Of a stretch of 64,000 nt of DNA, positions 43,425 through 55,900 are shown one piece after another. The stretch covers positions 365,454,720 to 365,518,719 of the forward strand of contig CM077671.1 of NCBI GenBank assembly GCA_039707655.1. The letters run 5' to 3'. A program made the translations under genes and the position numbers. The stretch comes from Elymus sibiricus. Its lineage: Eukaryota; Streptophyta; Magnoliopsida; Poales; Poaceae. Below the pieces are notes generated by a model. The model had not been told where the DNA came from, made no database searches, and was given only the letters and a program-made list of their open reading frames with translations. Every line of letters starts with the position of its first letter. Position 1 is the first letter of the stretch.

Positions 43425-43569
43425 CTTCCCCGTTCACAAATATAAGATCTTTCAAAAATCTGAATTAGATGTATATGGACACATTTTAGTGTGTTTGTTC
43501 ACTTATTTTTGTGTGCATGTAGCTTATGTTATAATATTTAAAACATCATATATTTATGAACCGAGGGAC
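43425..43569. mobile_element. Stowaway MITE, 145 bp, TSD TA
   Basis: Left end cttccccgttcacaaatata and inverted right end ...tatttatgaaccgagggac, flanked by TA (43423-43424 and 43570-43571). Confidence 0.85.
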
Positions 43570-43571
43570 TA

Positions 43572-45750
43572 TATAGCAAGTCCTACGGTTAGAGCAAGTT
43601 TATAGTATAGTCACCATAATATTAGATCACCAAAAGTGATATGCAAGCAACCACTAAAAGTTATGAAAGCCGAAGCGGAATTTGGTAACATCAGAATTAT
43701 CCACGTGTCATTGGGTCATAGGCTTTCTGCAATAATCCCCGATTCAAAAGAGCACATTTGTCGGAAGCACTTATTTCAATAGACTCGAAATAGTGGCACT
43801 GCGACTTATATTCACAAACTACTTGCGACCACGGTAGCGACGGGATTTGCCGCGTGGGCGGGGAATACGACAATGCACGCCTCGAAGGTCCGAAAATGCA
43901 CTTTCAACGGCCTTGTCCCATGCCAGACATACACGGGCAACAACATTGCATGCTTGATGTTCTAGAAAAGAGCCTCTATGCCCTCTTCCCACGTTGGACA
44001 TGCTCGGTGGCGATGACAGGGCATGGGTGGCCCGCGGTCCCAAATTCGTTGCTCCATTTTCACGTGCTCCTTTCAACCCTTGTCCATGGCGACATCATAC
44101 AAATCCTAGAAGAGAGCCAGTTCGTCTGGCTGCTCCTGCTCCTCCGCATCAGCAAAACTGCAGATGAGGGGATGCACACTTGCGTTTTATATCTTGTCTC
44201 ATACGCACTTCACTTTAATCTAATAGGTCACAACTTCTAGACTTAGTTCGTCGACTTAAGAGTGGTGCTTAGCTTGATGAACCTATCATTTTGTTGTAGA
44301 TGTTTTTTATTACTTGTGATCTAAACTTTCGTGCTACATTTTTCTTAGAAAACACTTTGACCGTAAAAAAATCATTTTCTTTTAAGTTTCGAGTCCAGCC
44401 GGTTCTATCGAAAGGCTTCCACCGGACCACAACAAGGATAATTCATAGGATCAGGGGTTCCTGTCCATTAAAGGAGAGGTCATTTGCACCTCAACTGTAA
44501 AAATGCACTATCCTAACTTAATCTTAAATTTGAAGAGCTATCACTTTTCATACTCTATTTTAATAACTATATTTTCTCTTTTAGTTTCATAATTCTCTCG
44601 AGTTTAATATTGCAAAGGTCTAACCTCGAGAGCTTATTTTTGCATGTGTAGAGTCTTATGCAATGTTCTTTATCTTAAGGTTTGTATGCAACCGTGTATC
44701 CATCTATTTTAACATACTTGCTTTGCATTAGTTTTACCTTGCCTACAGAAATCTTGTTATCCTATTAAAGATATTGCCATGCTCTTTTATATATAAAAAT
44801 AATAATAAAATCTTTTGAATTGTTGCCTTTTTTCATCTAAATACATAAGTTTGGGATTCTAGTGGTGCCTTGATTATCGCTAGAATGTCGTAGAGCCTTT
44901 TTGCTAAGCGACATTAGTTGATCCGATATGCGTTACGGGTAACCCTGCCAAACTACCCCCTCGGGGTACTTCGCTGAGTCTTTTGCAATATGACACCGTG
45001 ACACTCTTGTGTAGTGTTTGAGTTTTTTTATGACTAATGCAAATTCAAAGCCTTTGCGCTTCTGTTTCGTCTTTTGTTGCTAGCCTCTTTGGTACCGAGC
45101 ATCGATCGCTCTCACATTAAGACTTGATGCATACTTCATCGGTACATCCAAACCTGTTGAAGGACCTCCTCTTGTTTCCTACACATAATCCCAATATCTT
45201 CACAACACAACCACCATATATACCTATCATGGTATTTTTATAGTCATTTCGAGTATATCACTATGCGCTACTATCATATTGCATTACATGACTAGACACA
45301 TGTTCTTTATTGTCATATGTTGTTACTTGGTCGTATAACTAGCTTCATTTTTTTGGCACAAATAGCCATTGTTCTCATATGCTAGTGTAGATCTTGCAAT
45401 ACTGATTCACTAAAAGACCATTCATATAGTGTCTTGAGATTGAATTATGATTACACTCAGATGTAGTGTCTATAAAGAAAAGTGTATTTTTCATTGTAAG
45501 GTGTTGCTTCTATAAAAAAGACCAAATGAATCATCATGGAGATGTCAAAAAAAAATATGTGAGAGAGAAGGAGCAACACCATTATCATTTTTGGTATACA
45601 AAATTGTGCTTCAAAATAGCACCATTTCATGCATTGTAACATAGAAAGTTTCATATGCTTCATAAAGTCATAGCCCTGTGTGCATCCTAGCTGCAAGTTG
45701 ATCCATACTCCTTGCTTTAACATCGATCATACGACCTTTTTCAAAAACTA
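43572..45750. other. Unassigned AT-rich sequence
   Basis: No element boundary or coding domain recognised. A minus-strand frame at 43819-44076 and a plus-strand one at 43854-44240 overlap each other and show no motif I can name. Confidence 0.35.
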
Positions 45751-46070
45751 ATTGCCAGCTGTGTATAAATGCTCACACATTTAAAAAATGTTCCTGAAAT
45801 TTGTAAAAATGTTAATGCAAAAAATGTTTGCGTAATATATAAAAAAATGTTCATAACCTTCAAAAAATGTTCAACTGTTATTTTGAAATGCTGAACATTT
45901 ATTCAAAAAATGAAGTTTCAACATGTATGTTTCCTACTTATAAAGGTGTAGTTGGTGGTGAGTTCACATTTGGGACCACACAAATAAACAAATACACTTA
46001 TATTCACATGTGGACTAGACATAAATAAACAAATATTACTTTTACAAGGTGTGAGACATCCCAATTAACC
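45751..46070. repeat. aaaaatgttc-rich repeat
   Basis: Imperfect repeated units of the type aaaaatgttcaxxxtt, a texture common inside decayed Triticeae DNA transposons. The same texture reappears at about 46820-47000 and 47640-47830, flanking a GC-richer block, which suggests one interrupted older element. Confidence 0.4.
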
Positions 46071-46079
46071 AAACACACT

Positions 46080-46330
46080 GGGGAGAGTATCTAGTGCTAC
46101 CGAGGCTTAGATGCTCCCGTGATACGGGCTCCTGGGGCCGTCGGATTCTCAGATCGGACGGCATCTAAGAGATGTTAGATCTGTTGTACCTATGCGCAAT
46201 TTTTGAAATTCTAGAAGACTTTTTTGCAAATGTTGCAAAGTTGTTGGGAGCCGTCCGATCTGAGAATCCGACGGCCTAGAAGCCCGTATCACGGGAGCAT
46301 CTAAGCCTCGGTAGCATTGGATATTTCCCC
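46080..46330. mobile_element. Mutator-type MITE, 251 bp, perfect 9 bp TSD
   Basis: Terminal inverted repeats of about 85 bp (gctaccgaggcttagatgct at both ends in inverse orientation, then ccgtcggattctcagatcgg). Flanked by AAACACACT on both sides (46071-46079 and 46331-46339). No coding capacity. The two TIRs make up most of the element, so a single strand would fold into one long hairpin. Confidence 0.9.
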
Positions 46331-46339
46331 AAACACACT

Positions 46340-48430
46340 GCTACCCTAATGTGAGAATAACTATTGTAAAAACTAAAATTATAAATGAAAGTATGCAATT
46401 TCAACTCAAAATCATGGTCTTGATTTTACTTTATTTATTCAACCAATTCTTCCAGTTCTATGTCATAGCAGATGAGGGCAAACAAATTGCAATTTCAGCG
46501 CAGAGAGAGTGTTGTCCTCCTACCTAATTCATGATCTTGTGCATTCAACATACTTATACCATTAAAAAAACTTACTCATACACATTCTAATATGTTTCAA
46601 ATTCAAAATGTTATCTCACTGTAAATCTTGCAAAGGACCTACTATGATCACTCGAGACTCTTTAGCGACTGCAACATGATCTTTCATTATATTTTTGCTC
46701 TCTTTTCAATCGCGAGACATGCAACGGCCGCAAAATACCATCATGTATTGACGATCTCCTAAGCCGGTGGCAATTCCTTGGCTTTTATGGCTTTGTAGCA
46801 ACGCACTGGCATTCTGGTAGTTAGAAAACATGTTCATCATATATTGAAAAATGTTCAGCGTGTATCAGTAAAGTGTTACGCGTGTATAGAAAAAATGAAC
46901 AATGTGTATTAAAAAAAGTAGACATGTATTTGACAAAAACAAAACATAAAAACCCATACATAAAAACAAAAGAAGAAGAAAATAATTCACAATACAGGTT
47001 CTAAACCAGGTCCGAGTCTATTGAACCTTCCTAAAACCGCTTTGACGGGCCGGTCCTCTATGGCGAGGCGCACGGTTCACCAGAGGCGAGATATAGCCCT
47101 AGAGCGTTGCTAAAAGAGGTAACATGCTCCCAGCACGAGCTTTTGGACTAGCCCAGGTGCTGGGGAGGGCGCCCACTTTTTTCATTATTTTTTATTTCAT
47201 TCTCCTTTTCTTTTCATTCATTTGCTTCTTCAAAAAAGTTCACTATTCCAAAAAGTTTCTAATTTGAAAAAAATAAATCCCAAATTTTTTCACAAACTAA
47301 AACAGGTTATAAATTTCTAAAAATCATCCATCACTCTAAGAAATATTCTCAAATTTTCAAAGATGTTGCAAATTTCAATAAACTTCAAGAATGTAAGAAT
47401 TGTTTTGAAATTAAAAAATAGAAATTCGGAAAGTATTCGCGAATTTCAATAATTTTCACAGTGAAAAAATGGACCACCCATTATAGCGCAATTATCTGCC
47501 CCGTTATGCGAGAAGTAGGATCTGACGCCTTAGGGCAATAAGACAGTATCCCCCTGAAGCAACTTTAGATGGGCCGGCCCTTCAGCACATTTTATTTTGC
47601 AAATTGCGTAAAAAACAAATATCGTAACATACTAGTATAAAATATTGTTGGACATCAGTTTAAGAAATTAGGAATTTTAATATAGCAAGGAATACAAACA
47701 ATCCATGTACTTGAATATAGAAGTGTTTATATGTTTGACATAAAACGTTCACCTATTGTCTAAAAAATGTTCATGTATACAGAAACAAATATTCATGCAT
47801 TTCAAAGGAATTCATATATTTAAAATGGCTGTTATATGCGAAAATGGAAAGTTGATCATCTAGTTTACAGAGGAAATACAAGAAAAAATAAAAACTTAGA
47901 GAAAGTAAAAATGAAAAATAAAATGGAAGAAGAGCGAAAAAAAAGATGGCCCAACCCTCACTTGGCCTGGGCGCGTGGCCCACTCATCGGCTGGGCTAAC
48001 TCCCGCAAAATATGAAAGCACAAGCTGACAAGCATCACTTTTGACTTGATCGCTTGCTTTAGCCGCCCATCCTTGTCTCCTGTCCGATGCAAACACTCAT
48101 CGGCCACCACTGTTATCAGTCTTGCTGCGCTGCGACAGAGCTTTGGAGCCTCTTATTTGTGCCACGTCTAGTCCTTCGTAACACAAATCAAGCCTGTCTC
48201 GACTGGAAGTCTGGAATTGCGTCATGCGTGGACGCGTCGGCAGCGATCTTGGAGGGCGACAAACCTGCCGGGCATACGCACGGGCATGGGACAACGGGTG
48301 GTGCCACATCTAGTCCTTGTAGTAGTAAAGAAAAGAAAACGATGACATGCCTACATCGACTATAAATTGCGTCATGTGCGCCTGGGCCTCTACCGTGGCG
48401 ACATATATCTATACCTATATCTATACCTAC
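46340..48430. other. Decayed repeat, class II texture, no gene
   Basis: Alternates aaaaatgttca-type AT-rich sequence with GC-richer pieces (47020-47170, 47490-47580, 47940-48360), the latter containing gggccggccc-type blocks. A related segment appears twice around 48165-48230 and 48310-48380 (agtcctt...gaattgcgtcatg / aaattgcgtcatg). No boundaries could be set. Confidence 0.35.
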
Positions 48431-48431
48431 C

Positions 48432-48462
<31 letters not shown>
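48432..48462. repeat. (TAA)10 microsatellite
   Basis: Perfect trinucleotide tract. The context tctatacctacctaataat...aaagaggc resembles the 5' end of a grass Helitron, but no 3' hairpin/CTRR end was found. Confidence 0.85.
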
Positions 48463-48725
48463 GAGGCTATTGCTTCTGTCCATTCACCGTCGTAATACGC
48501 TTTTACCGTTATAATACGCTTTTGCCCATATCTAAAAATCGTTTGTTCAGTGTTTCTGTCGATACGCAAAAAAACTATTCGTTTGGTGTCATGCTACTTT
48601 GATCCTATGGGCTGAACAGCCCAACCGTAGCTAAGGAAAAAAAATCTGAGCCAGGACTCTTCTTCACCTTCCCTAAAAAAGGACTCTTCATCAACCCGTC
48701 CTCCGGACTCGAGGAATCCTCCTCC

Positions 48726-49045
48726 ATGATGACAACTCCTCCACCCTCCTCCTATAACAACCTCCTCCTCGCGGGAACCACTAGATTTGCCGAGATCGTG
48801 GTAACATCTATGGGGGGGAGTGCAGAGCGGAGCTCGCTCGAGGTCGATGCGCCCAGTGGTGGTGGCGCTCGAGGCGGGTCGGCCCGAGCTGGGTCGATCC
48901 GACCGCCGCCGCCAGCCATGGTTCTTGATCCCGGGGATGAACTCACCGACAACAAGCAGGATAGCTACGATGAATTGTCGACGAGCGCAACTACGTCCTA
49001 TTGGGCAGGTGTCAGCGACGTTCTTCGCCTCGTGGACGTGCTCCG
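48726..49045 (+). pseudogene. Plant gene fragment, 5' part, interrupted by a retrotransposon
   Basis: A GC-rich open frame (MMTTPPPSSYNNLLLAGTTR start; later DELTDNKQDSYDELSTSAT and GVSDVLRLVDVLR) ends where the Athila-like element begins. The frame continues on the other side at 59264. A second minus-strand frame overlaps. I do not recognise the protein with certainty. It may be a captured gene fragment rather than a resident gene. Confidence 0.4.
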
Positions 49046-50561
49046 TGATGACCCACAAGTATAGGAGATCAATCGTAGTCCTTTCAATAAGTAAGAGTGT
49101 CGAACCCAACGAGGAGCAGAAGGAAATGACAAGCGGTTTTCAGCAAGGTAATTTCTGCAAGCACTGAAATTGTAGGTAACAGATAGTTTAATATCAAGGT
49201 AATTGGTAACGAGCAAGTAACGGTAACGGTAAATAAGGTGCAGCAAGCTAGCCCAATCCTTTTGTGGCAAAGGACATGCCGGAACAATCTCTAATAATAG
49301 GCAAAGTGGTCTTGAGGGTACACGGGAATTTCATGTAGTCACTTTTATCATGTTGGTTTGATTCGTGTTCGTTACTTTGATAATTTGATATGTGGGTGGA
49401 CCGGTGCTTGGGTGCTGTTCTTACTTGAACAACCTCCCACTTATGATTAACCCCCTCGCAAGCATCCGCAACTACGAGAAAAGTATTAAGATAAAATCTA
49501 ACCATAGCATTAAACGTTTGGATCCAAATCAGCCCCTTACGAAGTAGCACATAAACTAGGGTTTAAGCTTCTGTCACTCTAGCAACCCATCATCTAATAA
49601 CTACTCCACAATGCATTCCCTTAGGCCCATGAATGGTGAAGTGTCATGTAGTCGACGTTCACATGACACCACTAAGGGAATCACAACAAACATATCATCA
49701 AAATACCGAACACATATCAAATTCACATGATTACTTGCAACATGACTTCTCCCGTGACCTCAAGAACAAAGGTAACTACTCACAAATAATAATCATGCTC
49801 AAGATCAGAGGGGTATTGAATAGCATAATGGATCTGAACATATAATCTTCCACCAAATAAACCATATAGTAATCAACTACGCAAGGTAATCAACACTACT
49901 AGTCACCCACAGGTACCAATCTGAGGTTCCGGTACAAAGATTGAACACAAGAGATGAACTAGGGTTTGAGAGGAGATGGTGTTGTTGAAGATGTTGATGA
50001 AGATTGGCCTCCCAAAGATGAGAGGGGTGTTGGTGATGACGATGGCTTCGATTTCCCCCTCCGGGAGGGAAGTTCCCCCGGCAAAGTCGCTCCGTCGGAG
50101 GGCAGAAGTGCTCCTGCCCAAGTTCCGCCTCGAGACGGCGGCGCTCCGTCCCGAAAGTCCTCTCCTTATTTTTTTTGGTCAAGAGACTCTATATACCAGA
50201 ATATGGGCAACGGAGGTGGGACGAGGAGGGCACAACCCACCAGGGCGCGCCTGGGGGGCCTGGCGCGCACTGGTGTCTTGTGCCCACCAGGGTGGCCTCC
50301 TCTGGTAGTTTTTTGCTCCAGTATTTTTCATATATTCCAAAAATGTTCTCCGTAAAGTTTCAACTTCTTTGGAGTTGTGCAGAATAGGTATCTCTGATGT
50401 GCTTTTTCAGGTCCAGAATTCCAGCTGTCGGTATTCTCCCTCTTTGTGTAAACCTTGCATATTATGAGAGAAAAGGCATTAGAATCACTCCCTAAAGCAT
50501 TATTATTCAACAAAACATAATAAATAACAGTAGGAAATCATGATGCAAAATGGACATATCA
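49046..50561 (-). repeat. 3' LTR of the Athila-like element
   Basis: 1516 bp, collinear with 57740-59258. It adjoins the polypurine tract (aagcttgggggagt on the minus strand, about 50562-50575). Confidence 0.92.
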
Positions 50562-52080
50562 ACTCCCCCAAGCTTAGACCTCGCTTGTCCTCAAGCGAAA
50601 AGCCGATATTGAAAAGCATGTCCACATGGTTTGAGAGAGAGGTGTCGATAAAAACAAAATACGGACATAGTAGCATCATGCTTATTATCATAACAGCAAC
50701 AAACTCTAGCTTAAAACTTATTCATATAACTTTCATCATATAACTTGTCATGAACAAGTAACAATTCATCACAACATAGAAGTATAAAGCATAAACCTTC
50801 TTGAAAACGAACAAACTATGTTCTCAGTCAACTTTGCAACTACAATCCATTATATTTTCAGGAAGGGTCTCAAGTCGGAGCCTTTTGGCAAGTCCACATA
50901 CTCAACCATCATTTAGTCTTCTATGATTGCTAACACTCACATCATACCCATGAGCAAAAGGTTTCAACCGGACACATAGAAAGATAGGGGCTTATAGTTT
51001 CGCCTCCTAACGTATTCACCTCAAGGGTGATGTCAACAATAATAACTCATGCCCACTCACATCCAACTGGATATATGTGCCTAGATCTTTCCTCACCACA
51101 TGATGCTTGCAAAAGAAAAAAAGTCAAAAGGAATCGGAAAGAATACTTTGACTCTTGCATAAAAGTAAATACATAAAAGTAAAAGATAGTCCCTTCGTAG
51201 AGGGAAGCAGAGGTTGTCATGCGCTTTTTGGTTTGTATGCTCAATCCCTTAATCTAAAAGAACGTCACGCTATATTGCCCCCTATGATAGCAACCTTTAT
51301 TATGCAGTCCGTCGCTTTTATTACTTTGCAATCATAAGTTCGTATGGCGCTCAATTTTCTCTTACACTAATTGATCAAAACACTTTTAGAAGCAAATTTT
51401 ATTGCCTTATTGCACTGATGACAACTTACTTGAAGGATCTTACTCGATCCGCGGGTAGGTATGGTGAACTCTCAAAGAATGAATTTGAGTTTGGGTTTTT
51501 GGATGCACAAGTAGTATCTCTACTTAGTGCGGAATTTTTGGATAGCAAAGATATTGAGCAAGCACCACATGTTGAAGGATCTATGACAATATAACTTCTA
51601 TGTGGATATGAACAAACATAAATCATTACGTTGTCTTCCTTGTCCAACGTCAACAATTTTGACATATAATATTTAATGGGGGCTCACAATCATAAAAGAT
51701 GTCTAAGATAGTGTGTTTGCATGTGAATCTTCTCTTCCCTTATTAATACTTTTCCTTATGTGATGTCATTACTCACCATAAGATTAGCATATGATTCTTT
51801 TCATTTATTTATTTTTCCTTTATTTTGATTGCAACAAGAAAGTAGAGAGGCAAAAACTCAAACTAAACTTTATTATATAACTCTCACTCGATTACATAGA
51901 TAGATAGGCCACGAAACTAACACACGAAAATAGATCATGCAAAACTTTTATTCAACTAAGGAAAAGGAAAACTAAAGATCGGACTAAAATAGGTAAAGGT
52001 GAATAAAAGTGATGGTGATACGATACCGGGGCACCTCCCCCAAGCTTGGCTCAAGCCAAGGGGAGTGCCCATACCCATGT
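50562..52080 (-). other. Non-coding spacer between ORF3 and 3' LTR of the Athila-like element
   Basis: About 1.5 kb of AT-rich sequence beyond the coiled-coil ORF. It begins (at the LTR side) with the polypurine tract. No domain of an envelope-like protein (signal peptide, transmembrane anchor) was seen. Confidence 0.6.
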
Positions 52081-52082
52081 GC

Positions 52083-52607
52083 TCAAGTCTCCTTTGGTGG
52101 TGGTGATGAAGAAGGTGGTGGTGATGATGGGGTAGGCTTGTCCTCCAGCTTCCAGGGCAAGGGTTCCCCATCAAAAGTTGACGCAAGAGTCCCCTGAGTA
52201 CTGCAACTGACAGCTAAACTCATACCTTTAAATCTTGATTCATATTCAAAAACTTGGTTTTGAAGAGCATAAACTTGGCTTTGCAGAAAATTAATTTGCT
52301 CGTTGAGGGTGGAGATGATGTCCTTCATACACCGACCATCCACCATCTGATCACGGGTGAAGTCCGTGATCATGGAGTGATTGGCACTAAGTCCACGCTC
52401 CACCATCTTTTGGCACTTGAAGATTTCTTGTTCTACCGCCTCGAGCCTAGCCTCCACGCTTCCGGTCCTCTTGGGTCCCTGAACATCACGGATGTGGAGC
52501 ACCCCCTCACGCATCTCAATGGCTTAAGGGTGCCTCATCACCTCCAGCAAGTACGGGTTGATGACCTTCTCGAAGAACTTGTCCTTGGAGGAGCTTGGTG
52601 CAGCCAT
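52083..52607 (-). pseudogene. Coiled-coil ORF in env-like position of the Athila-like element, one nonsense codon
   Basis: From ATG at 52607: MAAPSSSKDKFFEKVINPYL, a TAA at codon 28, then the same frame continues to 52083 (about 174 codons in all). The middle part (about residues 45-115) is a heptad-rich coiled coil (RLEAVEQEIFKCQKMVERGL, STLNEQINFLQSQVYALQ) and the end is Pro/Ser-rich (PSSPPPSSSPPPKE). No signal peptide or membrane helix, so it is not envelope-like in sequence. It would be translated from a separate downstream message. Function unknown. Confidence 0.65.
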
Positions 52608-52945
52608 GGAGATCTAGATCTAACGAGAAAATAACACGAAACAAGAACAGAGGATTTTTCTGCGATGCGGTCGTCAAACAGTCGGGGGTATATATAGGGA
52701 ATTTTTATTCTTGGAAAACAAGCATATGGAAGGAAAACGGAGTCGGGAAGGTGTCAGAGGTGGGCACAACCCACCAGGGCGCGCCTAGGGGGGCCTGGCG
52801 TGCCCTGGTGTATCGTGCTCACCTCGATCACCTTCCGGTTTATTTCTTAATTTCCAAAATTTTCTAATATTCCAAAACTGACAAAAAATATTTTTGCGGA
52901 TTTTTCGGAGTTCGTTTACTTACCGTATCACGTACCTCCTATTTT

Positions 52946-55900
52946 TCAGAATTCTGGAGTGTTCCGGAAGGTTTCTTTTATATGTTCCTTCGGTGTCATG
53001 GTTTGGATAACATTGCTTTCAACGTTAATAGGCGTACCTGAGATATAATGCTTAATTCTTTGTCCATTGAGTACCTTCGGGTTAGTACCTTCGGCATTAT
53101 CAATTTTGATAGCTCCAGAATGATAAACCTCTTCGATAATATATGGTCCTTCCCATTTGGAGAGAAGCTTACCTGCAAAAAAACTTAAACGAGAGTTCAA
53201 CAAAAGAACATAGTCTCCTATTTTGAATTCCCGCTTTTGGATTCTTTTGTCATGCCATCTTTTTATTTTTTCTTTGAATAGTTTCGCATTTTCATAGGCT
53301 TGGGTTCTCCATTCATCTAGTGAGCTAATATCAAATAGCCTCTTCTCACCGGCAAGTTTGAAATCATAGTTGAGTTCTTTAATTGCCCAAAATGCTTTAT
53401 GTTCTAACTCTAGAGGCAAATGACAAGCTTTTCCATATACCATTTTGTATGGAGACATACCCATAGGATTTTTATAAGCTGTTCTATAGGCCCAAAGTGT
53501 ATCATCTAATTTCTTAGACCAATTCTTACGAGACCTATTGACGGTTTTTTGTAATATCAATTTTATTTCTCTATTGCTAAGTTCAACTTGACCACTAGAT
53601 TGAGGATGATAGGGTGATGCAATTCTATGGTTAACATCATATTTAGCAAGCATCTTACAGAAAGCGCCATGAATAAAGTGTGAACCACCATCGGTCATTA
53701 AATATCTAGGGGCTCCAAACCTCGGGAAGATAACTTCTTTAAGCATTTTAATGGAGGTGTGGTGATCAACACTACTAGTTGGAATAGCTTCTACCCACTT
53801 ATGGACATAATCAACAGCAACCAAAATATGAGTGTACCCGTTAGAGGAAGGAAAAGGCCCCGTATAATCAAAACCCCAAACGTCAAAAGGTTCAACAACA
53901 AGTGAATAATTCATAGGCATTTCCCGACGCTTACCGATATTACCAATTCTTTGACATTCATCACAAGACAAGACAAACTTACGGGCAACCTTGAAGAGAG
54001 TAGGCCAATAAAAACCAGATTGCAATACCTTGTGAGCAGTTCTATCTCCCGCATGATGTCCTCCATAAGCTTCGGAATGACATTTCCGTAGGATTTGTTC
54101 ATGTTCATGCTCAGGTACACAACGTCTAATAATACCATCTACTCCTTCTTTATAAAGATGTGGGTCATCCCAAAAGTAATGTCTTAAGTCATAGAAGAAT
54201 TTTTTCTTTTGTTGGTATGTGAAGCTAGGTGGTATATATTTAGCAACAATGTAGTTAGCATACTCAGCATACCAAGGGGTGTTTTGAGAAACACTTATTG
54301 CAGCTAACTGTTCGTTAGGAAAACTATCATCAATAGGTAGTGGGTCATCAAGAATATTTTCTAACCTAGACAAGTTATCAGCTACGGGGTTCTCAGCTCC
54401 CTTCCTATCAATGATATGTAAGTCAAATTCTTGAAGCAAGAGAACTCACCTAATGAGTCTAGGTTTAGCATCTTTCTTTTCCATAAGATATTTTATAACA
54501 GCATGATCGGTGTGAACAATAACTTTGGAGTCAACAATATAGGATCTAAATTTATCACAGGCAAACACAACTGCTAGAAATTCTTTTTCAGTAGTAGCAT
54601 AATTTTGTTGGGCACTGTCTAGAGTTTTACTAGCATAATGGATAACATTCAATTTTTTATCAACTCTTTGTCCAAGAACAACACCAACAACATAATCACT
54701 AGCGTCACACATAATTTCAAAAGGCAAGTTCCAATCAGGTTGTTGAACGATAGGTGTAGAGGTTAAGGCTTTCTTGAGTGTTTCAAAGGCTTCCACGCAA
54801 TCATCATCAAAAACAAAAGGGATATCCTTTTGCAAAAGATTAGTAAGAGGCCTAGAAATTTTAGAGAAGTCTTTAATGAACCTCCTATAGAAACCAGCAT
54901 GACCAAGGAAACTCCGAATACCTTTAATATCTTTAGGACATGGCATTTTCTCAATTGGATCAACTTTAGCTTTATCCACCTCAATACCTCGTTCGGATAT
55001 TTTATGCCCCAAGACAATACCTTCATTAACCATAAAGTGGCACTTCTCCCAATTCAAGACGAGATTAGTTTGTTCACATCTCTGCAAAACTCGATCAAGG
55101 TTGCTTAAGCAATCATCAAAAGAAGTTCCGTAAACGGAAAAATCATCCATGAAAACCTCCACAATCTTTTCACAAAAGTCAGAGAATATAGCAGTCGTAC
55201 ATCTTTGAAAGGTAGCAGGTGCATTGCATAAACCAAAAGGCATACGTCTATAAGCATAGGTTCCAAAAGGGCAAGTAAAGGTGGTTTTCTCTTGATCGGA
55301 TTGTGACACAGGTATTTGAGAGAAACCGGAATATCCATCCAGAAAACAAAAGTGTGTGTGCTTAGATAATATTTCTAGCATTTGATCAATGAAAGGCAGA
55401 GGGTAATGATCTTTTCTAGTAGCTTTATTTAACTTTCTAAAATCAATTACCATTCTATAACCAGTGACACTTCTTTGTGGAATGAGTTCATTTCTATCAT
55501 TAGGAACAACGGTAATACCTCCTTTCTTAGGGACACAATGAACGGGACTTACCCATCTACTATCAGCTATGGGATAGATTATACCTGCTTCCAGAAGCTT
55601 TAATATTTCAGTTCTTACCACTTCTTTCATCTTAGGATTTAATCGCCGCTGATGATCAACAACGGGTTTAGCATCAGGTTCCATATTAATCTTGTGCTGA
55701 CATAGAGTGGGACTAATGCCCTGAAGATCATCAAGAGTATATCCAATAGCAGCCCGGTGCTTCCTTAGAACATTTAATAATAACAGGATATATCTTTTTC
55801 TCATCAAGATAAGCATACTTCAAAGTATCGGGCAGTTGCTTTAATTCAAACACAGGATCACCTTTAGGTGGAGGAGGACCTCCAAGAGTTTCAATAGGCA

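Noticed and set aside
48405..48480. Possible Helitron 5' end (tctatacctacctaataat...)
   Set aside because: Only the start-like sequence is seen; no CTRR end with a hairpin and no Rep/helicase, so not called.
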